Source of the DNA: Neorhizobium petrolearium
GTDB lineage: Bacteria; Pseudomonadota; Alphaproteobacteria; Rhizobiales; Rhizobiaceae
Assembly (NCBI RefSeq): GCF_017873175.1
Contig: NZ_JAGGJW010000004.1
Span: 248,001 to 312,000, forward strand
Reading direction: 5' to 3'
Length of the DNA stretch: 64,000 bases
The position numbers and the translations under genes were made by a program. Shown piece after piece: positions 54,111 through 62,613 of this stretch (positions within the stretch are counted from its first letter, which is position 1; every line of letters starts with the position of its first letter). The notes beneath the pieces were generated by a model, which saw only the letters and a list, made by a program, of their open reading frames with translations, did not search any database and was not told where the DNA came from.

Positions 54111-54533
54111 TCATTCCTCGGGCGATGCCAGGCAAGGATCCAGCATGATCCGCCGCGCGCCAAATCGTGCATAGCCGCCCGCGAACAGGACGGGATCACC
54201 AATGTTGCGCCCCTCCTTGCTGTAGGTGACGCACATGACCTGAACGTCCTTCTCGTCACACATCACCAGGTATGCCAAAGTACCGTCCCAATCCACCGCA
54301 ACGAGCCTGCCGCTGATCGTCAACGTGATACGGTCGTCGGTCTGCGGAGCGTGATCGATCCAGTGTTTTATGGTCCCGCAGGTCGCAGGCCGGTCTGCAT
54401 AGCCTTCGCCCATCCTGAACGGCCCATCCGGGTCTATCACCGTCTCCGCGAACGAAGCGGGAGGCAATCCGAACAGAAGCAGGACGGCAATAGCGGCTCT
54501 GGCCGGAGCTTTGCGGCGCGACGAAAAAAACAA
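54111..54533 (-). CDS. Hypothetical exported protein with TTG start
   Basis: 140 residues. The leader has basic residues followed by AIAVLLLFGLPPASFA, a likely signal peptide. The mature part contains TCGTIKHWIDHA, LAYLVMCDEKDVQVMCVTYS and LDPCL (four Cys, possibly two disulfides). The start is a TTG at 54533 with AAGGAG 7 nt upstream; no better ATG is in frame nearby. No family recognised. Convergent with the glutamine synthetase gene, 4 nt apart. Confidence 0.65.
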   Translation of the reverse strand: MFFSSRRKAPARAAIAVLLLFGLPPASFAETVIDPDGPFRMGEGYADRPATCGTIKHWIDHAPQTDDRITLTISGRLVAVDWDGTLAYLVMCDEKDVQVMCVTYSKEGRNIGDPVLFAGGYARFGARRIMLDPCLASPEE

Positions 54534-54862
54534 GCAGTTACTCCTTGATTGATTCCTTCGACTACCAATGCCGATTCGCGCAAATTTGAGGCCAATATCG
54601 GAGCGGCGCGAGTCACCGCTCCCGGCCATGCACGGCCTTGCCGGCGGCCACACCAGAGGATCCGGTTTTCTTCCGGGAGACGGCAGCGTTATCCACATTC
54701 TCCAAGGCCAAACTTGCTGATATATTGGTCATTATTCCTATGTCGCACATAGTCCCCAGGGTTTGACGGGAAACCGGTTACACAACCTTTCTTCGGCGAC
54801 TGGCGAAATAGGATTGTCAGCCTTCCGGTGCGCTCTGCCCGGACGGCATCAGGGGACGTCGC
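54534..54862. other. Intergenic region between divergent genes
   Basis: 329 nt holding promoters for the exported-protein gene and the MscS gene. No gene or strong palindrome seen. Confidence 0.4.
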
Positions 54863-57082
54863 ATGGTGCAGGCAGGTGCATTTTTAAGAGTTTGTCGTAT
54901 CGTGACGATCGCGGCGTCGACGCTGTTGTGCGGAGCATCTGGCTCCCTAGCGCAGGAGGAGCCGCTGACGCTGATCCTTAAGCAGGGCCAGAACGAGGCC
55001 GATATCAAGCGTGTCCTGGATATCGCCGCGCAGACCGGCCGTCCGGTGAGCGTGCAGGTCGAGAATGCGCAAGACGATCAGAAGGCCGGTTCCGCCGGAC
55101 CGGCCATGGAGCCCTCGCCGGAAATGGTCGCGACCAACATGGGCATGGCCTCCTGGGACACGCTTTCGAGCGCTGTGGTGCGGGGTGTCACGATCGCCGT
55201 TTCGGGGTTTTCCGGCTTTTCCACGGTTCTGGGAATGACCCGGAGCAACCTTGCTGCCGAGGGAAGCAATTACGGATGGCCCCTGTTCGTCGCCTTGCTG
55301 GCAATTGTCGCCGGCAGCGCCGCGGTAATGCTGTTGCGCTTCCTGGCTGCGAGTGTGCTGCCTCGCAGGTACGAATCGCTAAGCGTTGCCGGAAAATTTC
55401 GGCGAGCCGCGTTGCGGGCGCTCGCCGATCTTCTTTGCATCGCTGTTTTCCTTGCAATAGCCAGATTTGTCCTGCTTGCGATGCTTGACCACGGCTCGAT
55501 TTCCCTGCGCATCGCGAGGGGCGCGGTCACGGCCGTGCTGATTTCGACCATCTACGTCACGCTTGGCCGCTTCCTCTTCAAGCCCACCGCGACGAGCGAT
55601 CCCCTAGTCAATATCGAGGGACCGAACTGGCATTTCCGAATGCTCGTCGCCTATGGGCTGATCGGCGCCGTCTTCGCAGAGACCATTCGCCTGTCGGTTT
55701 CGCTCGGGCTGAACACGGGCGCCATGGAAGGGTGGCTCCTGATCGGCAATACGGCGCTTGCGATATTGAAGCTCGTCTGGTTCATCGGCGGACGGAAAGG
55801 TATTCGCGATGCGTTCATCGGCGCCAATCCGGGCTTCATCCGGCGCCTGGTCGGCAATCTTCTGCCGGACTTCTACGCATTGACGGCGGTGCTGATATGG
55901 ATCACCGGCCTTATGGTCGCGGGCACGCCGGACAGCGCCCGCTGGAGTTTCGCGGCCGGGGCCACGCAAGTCCTCCTGCTGATCCTGCCGATCCTGGCGA
56001 TGGGCGCCTATACGATCATGGACGAGTTTACCCGTCACCATGAGCAGGCCGGCGGCGCCGGACTATTGTCGTCGTTGTTGGCAAGCCTCCGGGTCGTCGT
56101 TTCCGGCGCAATCTGGATCGGCGGACTGCACCTGATCACGTCACTCTGGCGCCCGCTGATGGCGGGAGAGGCGGCCACTCTTGCCACGGGCTGGATCGTC
56201 TGGCTCGAGCGCTTCAGCTTTGCCGTGGTCGCAAGCTGGGCCGTCTGCACGCTGATCTGGAGATATTTCGAGTCGATCTCTCCATCCACGCAGATCGCGC
56301 TTCCGGGCCAGGAGGACGATCATGGCGAGAAGAAGATGACGAGCCGGTTGTCGACGGCCCTGCCCGTCGTCCGCAACCTGGCGCTCGGGGCCGTGCTTGC
56401 CGTTGGCGCCCTGCTGATCCTCAGCTCGCTCGGAATCGATGTCGCACCGCTTCTGGCCGGTTTTGGCGTCCTCGGCCTGGCGCTGTCCTTCGGTTCGCAG
56501 GCGCTGGTGAAGGATATCGTATCGGGCATCTTCTTCATCGCAGACGACGCCTTCCGTATTGGAGAATACATAGACACGGGCAGGCTGAAGGGCACCGTGG
56601 AGCAGATCACGGTGCGATCCATCCGATTGCGGCATCATAACGGGCCTATCCACACAATCCCGTTCGGACAGATCAGCTCCGTCACCAATTACAGCCGGGA
56701 TTGGGGCACGATCAAGTTCGAGCTGCGCTTCGATCGCGAAGCCAATACCGAGACCATCCGGAAAGTGGCGAAGAAGGTGGGCCTGGCGATGCTCGAAGAT
56801 CCGGAATTTGGGCCGGAATTCCTCGTTCCGCTCAAGATGCAAGGTGTCCAGGACATCACCGAAACCTCCATGATCGTCCGCTTCAAGTTCACCTCGCGTC
56901 CCGGAAATCCGAGCCTCATCAAGAGAGAAGGAATGAAACGGCTGATCGCCGCCTTCAAGGAGGCAGGCCTGGAATTTGCCTCGAATGCCGTGACGGTCCG
57001 GTCCAATGCCGCCAATCCGGCAGAAGCCGCCGCCGCCGCGCTTGCGCAGCAACCTGCCCCGGCTCCGGTCGTGGCGGCATAA
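54863..57082 (+). CDS. Large MscS-type mechanosensitive channel
   Basis: 739 residues. Signal peptide (about 1-30), an N-terminal periplasmic region to about 120, roughly ten membrane helices, then the MscS core: pore helix LLAGFGVLGLALSFGSQALVK, FFIADDAFRIGEYIDTG and a cytoplasmic beta/alpha-beta domain ending near residue 710. The pore carries the Gly/Ala pattern of MscS. Longer than E. coli MscS, similar to MscM/YbdG-like forms. It releases solutes on osmotic downshock. The Ala/Pro-rich tail is not conserved. Confidence 0.92.
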   Translation: MVQAGAFLRVCRIVTIAASTLLCGASGSLAQEEPLTLILKQGQNEADIKRVLDIAAQTGRPVSVQVENAQDDQKAGSAGPAMEPSPEMVATNMGMASWDTLSSAVVRGVTIAVSGFSGFSTVLGMTRSNLAAEGSNYGWPLFVALLAIVAGSAAVMLLRFLAASVLPRRYESLSVAGKFRRAALRALADLLCIAVFLAIARFVLLAMLDHGSISLRIARGAVTAVLISTIYVTLGRFLFKPTATSDPLVNIEGPNWHFRMLVAYGLIGAVFAETIRLSVSLGLNTGAMEGWLLIGNTALAILKLVWFIGGRKGIRDAFIGANPGFIRRLVGNLLPDFYALTAVLIWITGLMVAGTPDSARWSFAAGATQVLLLILPILAMGAYTIMDEFTRHHEQAGGAGLLSSLLASLRVVVSGAIWIGGLHLITSLWRPLMAGEAATLATGWIVWLERFSFAVVASWAVCTLIWRYFESISPSTQIALPGQEDDHGEKKMTSRLSTALPVVRNLALGAVLAVGALLILSSLGIDVAPLLAGFGVLGLALSFGSQALVKDIVSGIFFIADDAFRIGEYIDTGRLKGTVEQITVRSIRLRHHNGPIHTIPFGQISSVTNYSRDWGTIKFELRFDREANTETIRKVAKKVGLAMLEDPEFGPEFLVPLKMQGVQDITETSMIVRFKFTSRPGNPSLIKREGMKRLIAAFKEAGLEFASNAVTVRSNAANPAEAAAAALAQQPAPAPVVAA

Positions 57083-57085
57083 GCC

Positions 57086-58024
57086 TCAGATGCCGCTTCC
57101 CTGCTGCTCCACCTCCCCGCGGGGCAGAGGTTCGTTGACCAGCACCTTCAGCTCGCCCGCATGGATTTTCAGGCGCACGTCGCGGTCCATCGGCAGAAGC
57201 TCACCGTCGATGACGCAGCGAATGTCATGACGCTCGCGCGGGAAATGCAACTCCACCTCCGTCGCGGTCATGGCGGTGATGGCGACGTTCTCCTTGAACC
57301 GGCCGCGCAGGATATCGAAGGTGAGGCGCGCCACACCGGCGGGCTTCAGCGGGTCGGCGATGTAAAAACCGAGATGGCCGCGGGTGAGGTTGTCTGCATA
57401 CATCAGCGGATCGGAACCAAATTCGTTATTGGACACCGAGATGGCCGAAACCCTGCGATGGCCAGTCTTGCCCTCGGCCTTGAACTCAACTTCGAACTCC
57501 GGCGGATTGAACATCACACCGACAGCCGCCCGCACGCTCGCCCGCATCTTGCCAAGCCTCGAGCCAAAGGTCATGGAATTGCGGTAGCGCACCATGCGCG
57601 CGTGCATGCCGGCGGAGAATTGATGCACGAAACTTCTTCCGTTGGCGCTGGCAATATCAATATTTTCAGGCCTCGCGACAGCCAGGGCATCGAGCGCCTC
57701 CCAGATATCGAGTGGCAGTTTCAGCGAGCGGGCGAAGAGATTCATTGTGCCCGCCGGCACCACGCCGAGCGCAATCCCGCTTCTCCAGGCAATGCCCGCC
57801 GCCGCCGAGATCGTGCCGTCACCGCCGCCGGCGATCAGGCCCTCGATACCCGGCGTGGCCGCTGCCTTCTCCATCGTCTCCACAACTCTGTCGCCGGAGA
57901 CCACATGGCATTCAATGTCATGTCCTGCTCCTTCAAAAGTCCGGAGCGCATGGGCGCAGTAAGCGTCCATATCGGTGGTTCGGAAGGTACCGCCATCGCG
58001 GTTGAAGACGGCAAACAGATTCAT
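57086..58024 (-). CDS. Diacylglycerol/lipid kinase family protein
   Basis: 312 residues. The ATP site motif GGGDGT is at 66-71, followed by GVVPAGTMNLFARSLKLP, which binds phosphate; the later VSNNEFGSDPLMYADNLTRG and CVIDGELLPMDRD match DagK/YegS-like enzymes. It phosphorylates a lipid hydroxyl; substrate unknown. The ATG at 58024 has AGGATATGAG upstream; the in-frame upstream codons are low-complexity and unlikely. Convergent with mscS, 3 nt apart. Confidence 0.9.
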   Translation of the reverse strand: MNLFAVFNRDGGTFRTTDMDAYCAHALRTFEGAGHDIECHVVSGDRVVETMEKAAATPGIEGLIAGGGDGTISAAAGIAWRSGIALGVVPAGTMNLFARSLKLPLDIWEALDALAVARPENIDIASANGRSFVHQFSAGMHARMVRYRNSMTFGSRLGKMRASVRAAVGVMFNPPEFEVEFKAEGKTGHRRVSAISVSNNEFGSDPLMYADNLTRGHLGFYIADPLKPAGVARLTFDILRGRFKENVAITAMTATEVELHFPRERHDIRCVIDGELLPMDRDVRLKIHAGELKVLVNEPLPRGEVEQQGSGI

Positions 58025-58276
58025 CTCATATCCTGGGCCAGATCGGCGGCGGAACAACGGATCACCGAAGAAATGGTTGCGGACAAAAGGTTTATCAACA
58101 CCACGCCGCCTCCTTGCGGCGCATGCACACAATCCCGTGATATGAGCGGGGGATCTACCGCAACGCACAATAGCATGCTAACTTTCAACGCAGGTCATTT
58201 CGATGACCGCTCGCCTCCAGAGCGGGTAGATGTTTCCACATCTCACCCGCGTCTTTTTTTCAAGCAGATCATTTGC

Positions 58277-59518
58277 ATGACCGACTCCGCCGCTTCTTTC
58301 GCTTCCGCACGCGACCGTTCGGAAACACGCGCCTCTGAGGCCGCTCCCGCCCTTTCACCGCTCGCGATCGCGCTGATCGAAATCGCGCTGGCGGTCGGCG
58401 GTTTCGGCATCGGCACCGGCGAATTCGCGATCATGGGCCTGTTGCCGGACGTGGCCGCCACCTACGAGGTCAGCATTCCCATGGCGGGTTACGTCATCAG
58501 CGCCTATGCGCTCGGCGTGGTGGTCGGTGCACCGATCATCGCGGCACTTTCGGCGCGCATGCCCCGCCGAACCCTGCTTCTCTGCCTGATGGGTCTGTTC
58601 GCAGTGGGCAATATCCTGAGCGCGATCGCGCCGGATTTCTGGAGCTTCACGGCCCTGCGCTTCATCACCGGCCTACCGCACGGGGCCTATTTCGGCGTCG
58701 CCGCGCTTGTCGCCGCCTCCATGGTGCCGTTCCACAAACGTGCCCGCGCCGTGGGCCGCGTGATGCTGGGACTTACGGTGGCAACGCTGGTCGGCACGCC
58801 GATCGCCACCTTCATGGGCCAGATGCTCAACTGGCGCACCGCATTCTTCCTCGTCGGCGGCATCGGGGCGGTAACAGTCGCCCTGCTCTGGTATTTCCAG
58901 CCGCGCGACCAGGTGCAGGAAGGCGCGAGCGTCAAGCGGGAGCTCGGCGCTTTCAGCCGCCCGCAGGTCTGGCTGACGCTCGGCATTGCTGCCGTCGGCT
59001 TCGGCGGCATGTTCTCGGTCTTCAGCTATATCGCCTCAACGACCACGGTGACCGCCCAGATGCCGGTTGCCATGGTATCGATCGTGCTGGTGCTTTTCGG
59101 CATCGGCATGAACGTCGGCAACATTCTGGGCTCGCGGCTTGCAGACCTGTCGCTGAAGGGCACGATCGGCGGCGTGATGGTGTTCAACGTCATCGTCATG
59201 AGCACCTTCGGACTCTGGGCCCAGCATCCTGTCGTACTCTGCCTCTGCGTTTTCCTGATCGGCTGCGGATTTGCCGCCGGCCCTGCCCTGCAGACGCGGC
59301 TGATGGACGTCGCGGTGGATGCGCAGACGCTCGCCGCCGCCTCCAACCATTCCGCCTTCAATATCGCCAATGCGCTCGGTGCCTGGCTCGGCGGTCTCGT
59401 CATCGCCTGGGGCTGGGGTTTCTCCGCCACGGGTTATGTCGGTGCATTCCTGTCGCTGCTCGGTCTTGGAGTCTTCTTCGCGTCGGTCACGCTGGAGAAG
59501 AAGGGCGGGACGGCCTGA
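58277..59518 (+). CDS. MFS transporter, DHA1/AraJ-YdhP type
   Basis: 413 residues, twelve predicted helices. The signature GIGTGEFAIMGLLPDVA in helix 1 and YALGVVVGAPIIAALSARMPRRTLLL in helices 2-3 mark the sugar-efflux/DHA1 group. A short polar N-terminus (about 35 residues) precedes helix 1. The ATG at 58277 is the first that avoids a long extension antisense to the lipid kinase. Substrate unknown. Convergent with the HxlR gene, 2 nt apart. Confidence 0.9.
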   Translation: MTDSAASFASARDRSETRASEAAPALSPLAIALIEIALAVGGFGIGTGEFAIMGLLPDVAATYEVSIPMAGYVISAYALGVVVGAPIIAALSARMPRRTLLLCLMGLFAVGNILSAIAPDFWSFTALRFITGLPHGAYFGVAALVAASMVPFHKRARAVGRVMLGLTVATLVGTPIATFMGQMLNWRTAFFLVGGIGAVTVALLWYFQPRDQVQEGASVKRELGAFSRPQVWLTLGIAAVGFGGMFSVFSYIASTTTVTAQMPVAMVSIVLVLFGIGMNVGNILGSRLADLSLKGTIGGVMVFNVIVMSTFGLWAQHPVVLCLCVFLIGCGFAAGPALQTRLMDVAVDAQTLAAASNHSAFNIANALGAWLGGLVIAWGWGFSATGYVGAFLSLLGLGVFFASVTLEKKGGTA

Positions 59519-59520
59519 TC

Positions 59521-59916
59521 TCAGGCTGCCTTCGACGGCGTTTTTGCCTCCGGCATCACCATGTATTTCCGGCCGTTCTCGCAGATGACGTGCTCCTTAC
59601 CCCATAAACGCAACGCGGCGATGACCGGCTCCAGGCTGAGACCCAGCGGCGTCAGCATGTAGTCGACGCGCGGCGGCACAACCGGGAACACGGTGCGTTT
59701 CACAAGCCCTGCCTCTTCCAGTTCACGCAACTGCTTGGTCAGCATGCGCTGGGTGACCGATGGAATGCGGCGACGCAGTTCGTTGAAACGCAGCGTGCCG
59801 TCTTCCAAGAGGTGATAGAGGATCACGCCCTTCCATTTGCCATCGAGGAAACTCAGCGTCGATTCCACCGGGCAGCCGGGGAAATTGTCGGTCAGCTTCG
59901 CACGTGGTTTCGACAT
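59521..59916 (-). CDS. HxlR family transcriptional regulator
   Basis: 131 residues. The winged-helix domain CPVESTLSFLDGKWKGVILYHL ... RFNELRRRIPSVTQRMLTKQLRELEEAGL is diagnostic. A Cys before the helix (position 15) is the redox-sensing residue in several members (YodB/QorR type), so sensing of electrophiles is plausible. Divergent from the zinc-type oxidoreductase gene, its likely target, with a palindrome between. Confidence 0.9.
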   Translation of the reverse strand: MSKPRAKLTDNFPGCPVESTLSFLDGKWKGVILYHLLEDGTLRFNELRRRIPSVTQRMLTKQLRELEEAGLVKRTVFPVVPPRVDYMLTPLGLSLEPVIAALRLWGKEHVICENGRKYMVMPEAKTPSKAA

Positions 59917-59940
59917 GGCGGCGATCCTTTCACAGTATAC

Positions 59941-59963
59941 TTTTTGGCACTATACACCAAAAA
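59941..59963. promoter_or_regulatory. HxlR operator-like palindrome
   Basis: TTTTTGG and CCAAAAA form perfect 7-bp arms around CACTATACA; overlapping AGTATAC/ACTATAC repeats flank it. Located in the 118-nt divergent promoter region. Confidence 0.6.
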
Positions 59964-60034
59964 TGTGCATTCTTGCGCTCCTGAACCTTACGCGCCATCT
60001 AGTTTCCACGCAACGAAACCAAGGAGATTTTGAG

Positions 60035-61051
60035 ATGCGCGCCGTCGGCTTCAACACACCCCAGCCCGTTACAGCCGAAACTTCCCTGCTCGATATCGAG
60101 CTGCCCGTGCCGGAAGCGAAGGGCCGAGACCTGCTGGTCGAGATCAAGGCGGTCTCGGTCAATCCCGTCGACACCAAAGTTCGCGCCTCGGCGACCGTCG
60201 AAGCCGGCCAATATCGGGTTCTCGGTTACGACGCGGCCGGAATCGTCAAAACCGTCGGGCCTGACGTCAAACTCTTCAAGCCGGGCGACGAGGTCTATTA
60301 CGCCGGCGCAATCAATCGCCCGGGCACGAATGCGGAGTTCCATCTGGTCGATGAGCGGATCGCCGGCTTCAAGCCAAAAACACTGAGCTTCGAGGAAGCC
60401 GCTGCGCTGCCGCTGACGACAATCACCGCCTATGAGGCGCTCTTCCATCGCATGAAAGTGCAGGACAAGGTGGCAGGCGCCTGGAACGCCGTGCTGATCA
60501 TCGGAGGCGCAGGCGGGGTGGGTTCGATCGCCATCCAGCTCCTGCGCGAGCTTTCCGACGTTACGGTGATCGGCACCGGCTCACGGCCCGAGACCCAGCA
60601 GTGGATCAAGGAACTCGGCGCCCATCACGTACTAGACCATTCGAAGCCGATGACAAAGCAGCTTGCCGAGATGGCGATCGGTGCGCCAGCCTTCGTCTTC
60701 TCGACCACCCATACCGACCAGCACATCAAGGACATTATCGAGCTGATCGCGCCGCAGGGCCGGTTCTCGCTGATCGACGACCCAAAGGAGCCTATGGACC
60801 TGCGTCCCTTCAAGAGCAAGGCGCTCTCTATCCACTGGGAGATGATGTTTGCCCGGCCCGTCTGGCAGACGGCGGACATGATCGAGCAACACAAGCTTTT
60901 GAACCATGTCGCCGAACTGGTGGATGCGAAGAAGATCCGTACCACGCTTTCCGAGGTACTCGGCACGATCAGCGCCGCCAATCTCAAAAAGGCCCATGCG
61001 ATGATCGAGAGCAACCGCACCAAAGGCAAGCTCGTGCTCTCCGGCTTCTGA
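60035..61051 (+). CDS. Zinc-type alcohol dehydrogenase-like/quinone oxidoreductase (MDR family)
   Basis: 338 residues. The N-terminal GroES-like domain (VSVNPVDTKVRA, VLGYDAAGIVKTVGPDV) lacks the zinc-binding Cys, as in quinone oxidoreductases. The Rossmann motif LIIGGAGGVGSIAIQLLR lies near residues 155-172. Likely NADPH-dependent reduction of quinones or enones, consistent with control by an HxlR regulator. AAGGAG is 8 nt before the ATG at 60035. Confidence 0.92.
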   Translation: MRAVGFNTPQPVTAETSLLDIELPVPEAKGRDLLVEIKAVSVNPVDTKVRASATVEAGQYRVLGYDAAGIVKTVGPDVKLFKPGDEVYYAGAINRPGTNAEFHLVDERIAGFKPKTLSFEEAAALPLTTITAYEALFHRMKVQDKVAGAWNAVLIIGGAGGVGSIAIQLLRELSDVTVIGTGSRPETQQWIKELGAHHVLDHSKPMTKQLAEMAIGAPAFVFSTTHTDQHIKDIIELIAPQGRFSLIDDPKEPMDLRPFKSKALSIHWEMMFARPVWQTADMIEQHKLLNHVAELVDAKKIRTTLSEVLGTISAANLKKAHAMIESNRTKGKLVLSGF

Positions 61052-61074
61052 GCCCCTTGCCGGACCATGAAAAA

Positions 61075-61099
61075 GCCCGCCGTGGCTGAAACGGCGGGC
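61075..61099. terminator. Terminator between convergent genes
   Basis: GCCCGCCGT / ACGGCGGGC, perfect 9-bp arms with a 7-nt loop; an A-run precedes it on the plus strand, so on the minus strand it is followed by TTTTT and serves best as terminator of the L,D-transpeptidase gene. Confidence 0.8.
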
Positions 61100-61128
61100 C
61101 CTTGCGTGGCAGGCCTGCGGCCGGTCGA

Positions 61129-61737
61129 TCAGGCTTGGATTACGACCACACGGGCACCGACCTTGACTCGTTCGTAAAGATCAATGACGTCGTGGTTCAT
61201 CATGCGGATGCAGCCGCTCGACATGGCAAGACCGATCGATTCCGGCTGGTTCGTGCCGTGAATGCGGAAATGCGTGTCGTTGCCGTTGCGGTACAGATAC
61301 ATGGCGCGGGCGCCCAGCGGATTATTCGGGCCGCCCGGCACGCCCCCGGCGAGCTTCCGGTAGCGGGCTTCCCGACGCTGCATGTTCAAGGTCGGCGTCC
61401 AGCTCGGCCATTCCGCCTTGCGTCCGACATAGGCGTTGCCGGCAAGCGCCAGACCGGCGCGACCGACGCCGACGCCGTAACGGATCGCGCGACCTTCGCC
61501 CAGGACATAATAGGCTCGACGAGCCGGCGTATCGACGACGACGGTTCCGGCGGGGTGCGCCGTTTCATAGGCCACTTCCTGGCGGCGAAGTTCCGGCTTG
61601 ATCCTGTCGAGCGCCACGGCCTTCAACGGGAATTCCTCGTTCGGCAAAGCGGCATAATTCGCCTCTGGAACGGTGGAAGCGCAACCGGCCAGCATCAACG
61701 GCAGACCGACCAGAAAACCGCGACGGGAAATCGACAT
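61129..61737 (-). CDS. L,D-transpeptidase (YkuD/ErfK family), probable lipoprotein
   Basis: 202 residues. Makes 3-3 peptidoglycan crosslinks or attaches proteins to peptidoglycan. The leader MSISRRGFLVGLPLMLAGCA has a twin-Arg-like pair and a lipobox with Cys19. The YkuD catalytic motif is complete: His160 in FRIHGTNQPESIG and Cys176 in AMSSGCIRMMN. Rhizobiaceae use many L,D-transpeptidases for polar growth. Confidence 0.93.
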   Translation of the reverse strand: MSISRRGFLVGLPLMLAGCASTVPEANYAALPNEEFPLKAVALDRIKPELRRQEVAYETAHPAGTVVVDTPARRAYYVLGEGRAIRYGVGVGRAGLALAGNAYVGRKAEWPSWTPTLNMQRREARYRKLAGGVPGGPNNPLGARAMYLYRNGNDTHFRIHGTNQPESIGLAMSSGCIRMMNHDVIDLYERVKVGARVVVIQA

Positions 61738-61896
61738 GAATGTGTCCTTGGTGCATCGGAAAGATGACCCAAGACTTAAGAATATTATGGTTAATAGACG
61801 TTTAATTCAGCCCGACGCGCCAGCAAACATCCGCTTCTTATCACAAACCATGAAAGAAACGGGGCACAGCAGTGCCCCGCGGTCCGCCGAGCTCGT

Positions 61897-62412
61897 TCAG
61901 TTCCACTGTTGGCTACGCCATTCCCAGGGCGTCACTTCTCCGCTCTTGTCGGCATCGGCCGCATCGTAATGGGCCTTGGCGCCGGCCATGAACTCGACCT
62001 GGGTCACGGTGCCGTTCTTGTCTTGATCCATTTCATCGAAACGCGTGAGCTTCGCCTTCTCGCGGGCAGCCTGCCGCTCCCTGTTCCAGCCCATCTGCGG
62101 TCCCATCCGCACGGCCATGTATTCGTCCTTGCTCAGTTCTCCGTTGTCGTCGGCATCCATCGCGATGAAGACGTCCTCGGCTGCGGACGCAGCCTCCTCC
62201 GCAGTCACCTTGCCGTCTCCGTTCGCGTCGATCATGGCGAACCGCCCGCGGCCAGGCGCGTGCATCATGGGGCCTGAACCCATGCCCATTCCCCAGCCCG
62301 GGCCACCGAAACCGCGCCCCCAGGGGCCGTCGCCATAGGCTTGCGAATAGGCCGTACCGGCAACGAGGCCTGTGCTCGCCACGACGACGATTGCTGTCAG
62401 TATCCGTTTCAT
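61897..62412 (-). CDS. EF-hand calcium-binding secreted protein
   Basis: 171 residues. Signal peptide (about 1-23), a Gly/Met-rich stretch (PWGRGFGGPGWGMGMGSG), then four EF-hand loops: DANGDGKVTAEE, DADDNGELSKDE, DQDKNGTVTQVE and DADKSGEVTPWE, starting at residues 62, 86, 129 and 153. Acidic ligand positions are mostly kept. It probably binds calcium in the periplasm; role unknown. GGGAGAAC precedes the ATG at 62412. Confidence 0.9.
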   Translation of the reverse strand: MKRILTAIVVVASTGLVAGTAYSQAYGDGPWGRGFGGPGWGMGMGSGPMMHAPGRGRFAMIDANGDGKVTAEEAASAAEDVFIAMDADDNGELSKDEYMAVRMGPQMGWNRERQAAREKAKLTRFDEMDQDKNGTVTQVEFMAGAKAHYDAADADKSGEVTPWEWRSQQWN

Positions 62413-62613
62413 CTCAGTTCTCCCTAGATCAACAGAACCGCGGCCCGACACCATGGACGACCGCATGCCGATGCTAGTCGGTTTCTGGGAACAGGCCTTG
62501 CGGCAGATCAAGGGAAAAGGCAGCCTCTTCCGGAGGCCGCCCAATTCGCCGGCGGGGACAGGCGGCGAGCCCGTCTTCCCCAGAGCGGCGGTCGCGGGAA
62601 CTACCTGCGACGA

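Noticed and set aside
57161..58276. In-frame upstream extension of the MFS gene (372 codons)
   Set aside because: It is antisense to the lipid kinase gene and shows no domain. The MFS helices begin only after the ATG at 58277.
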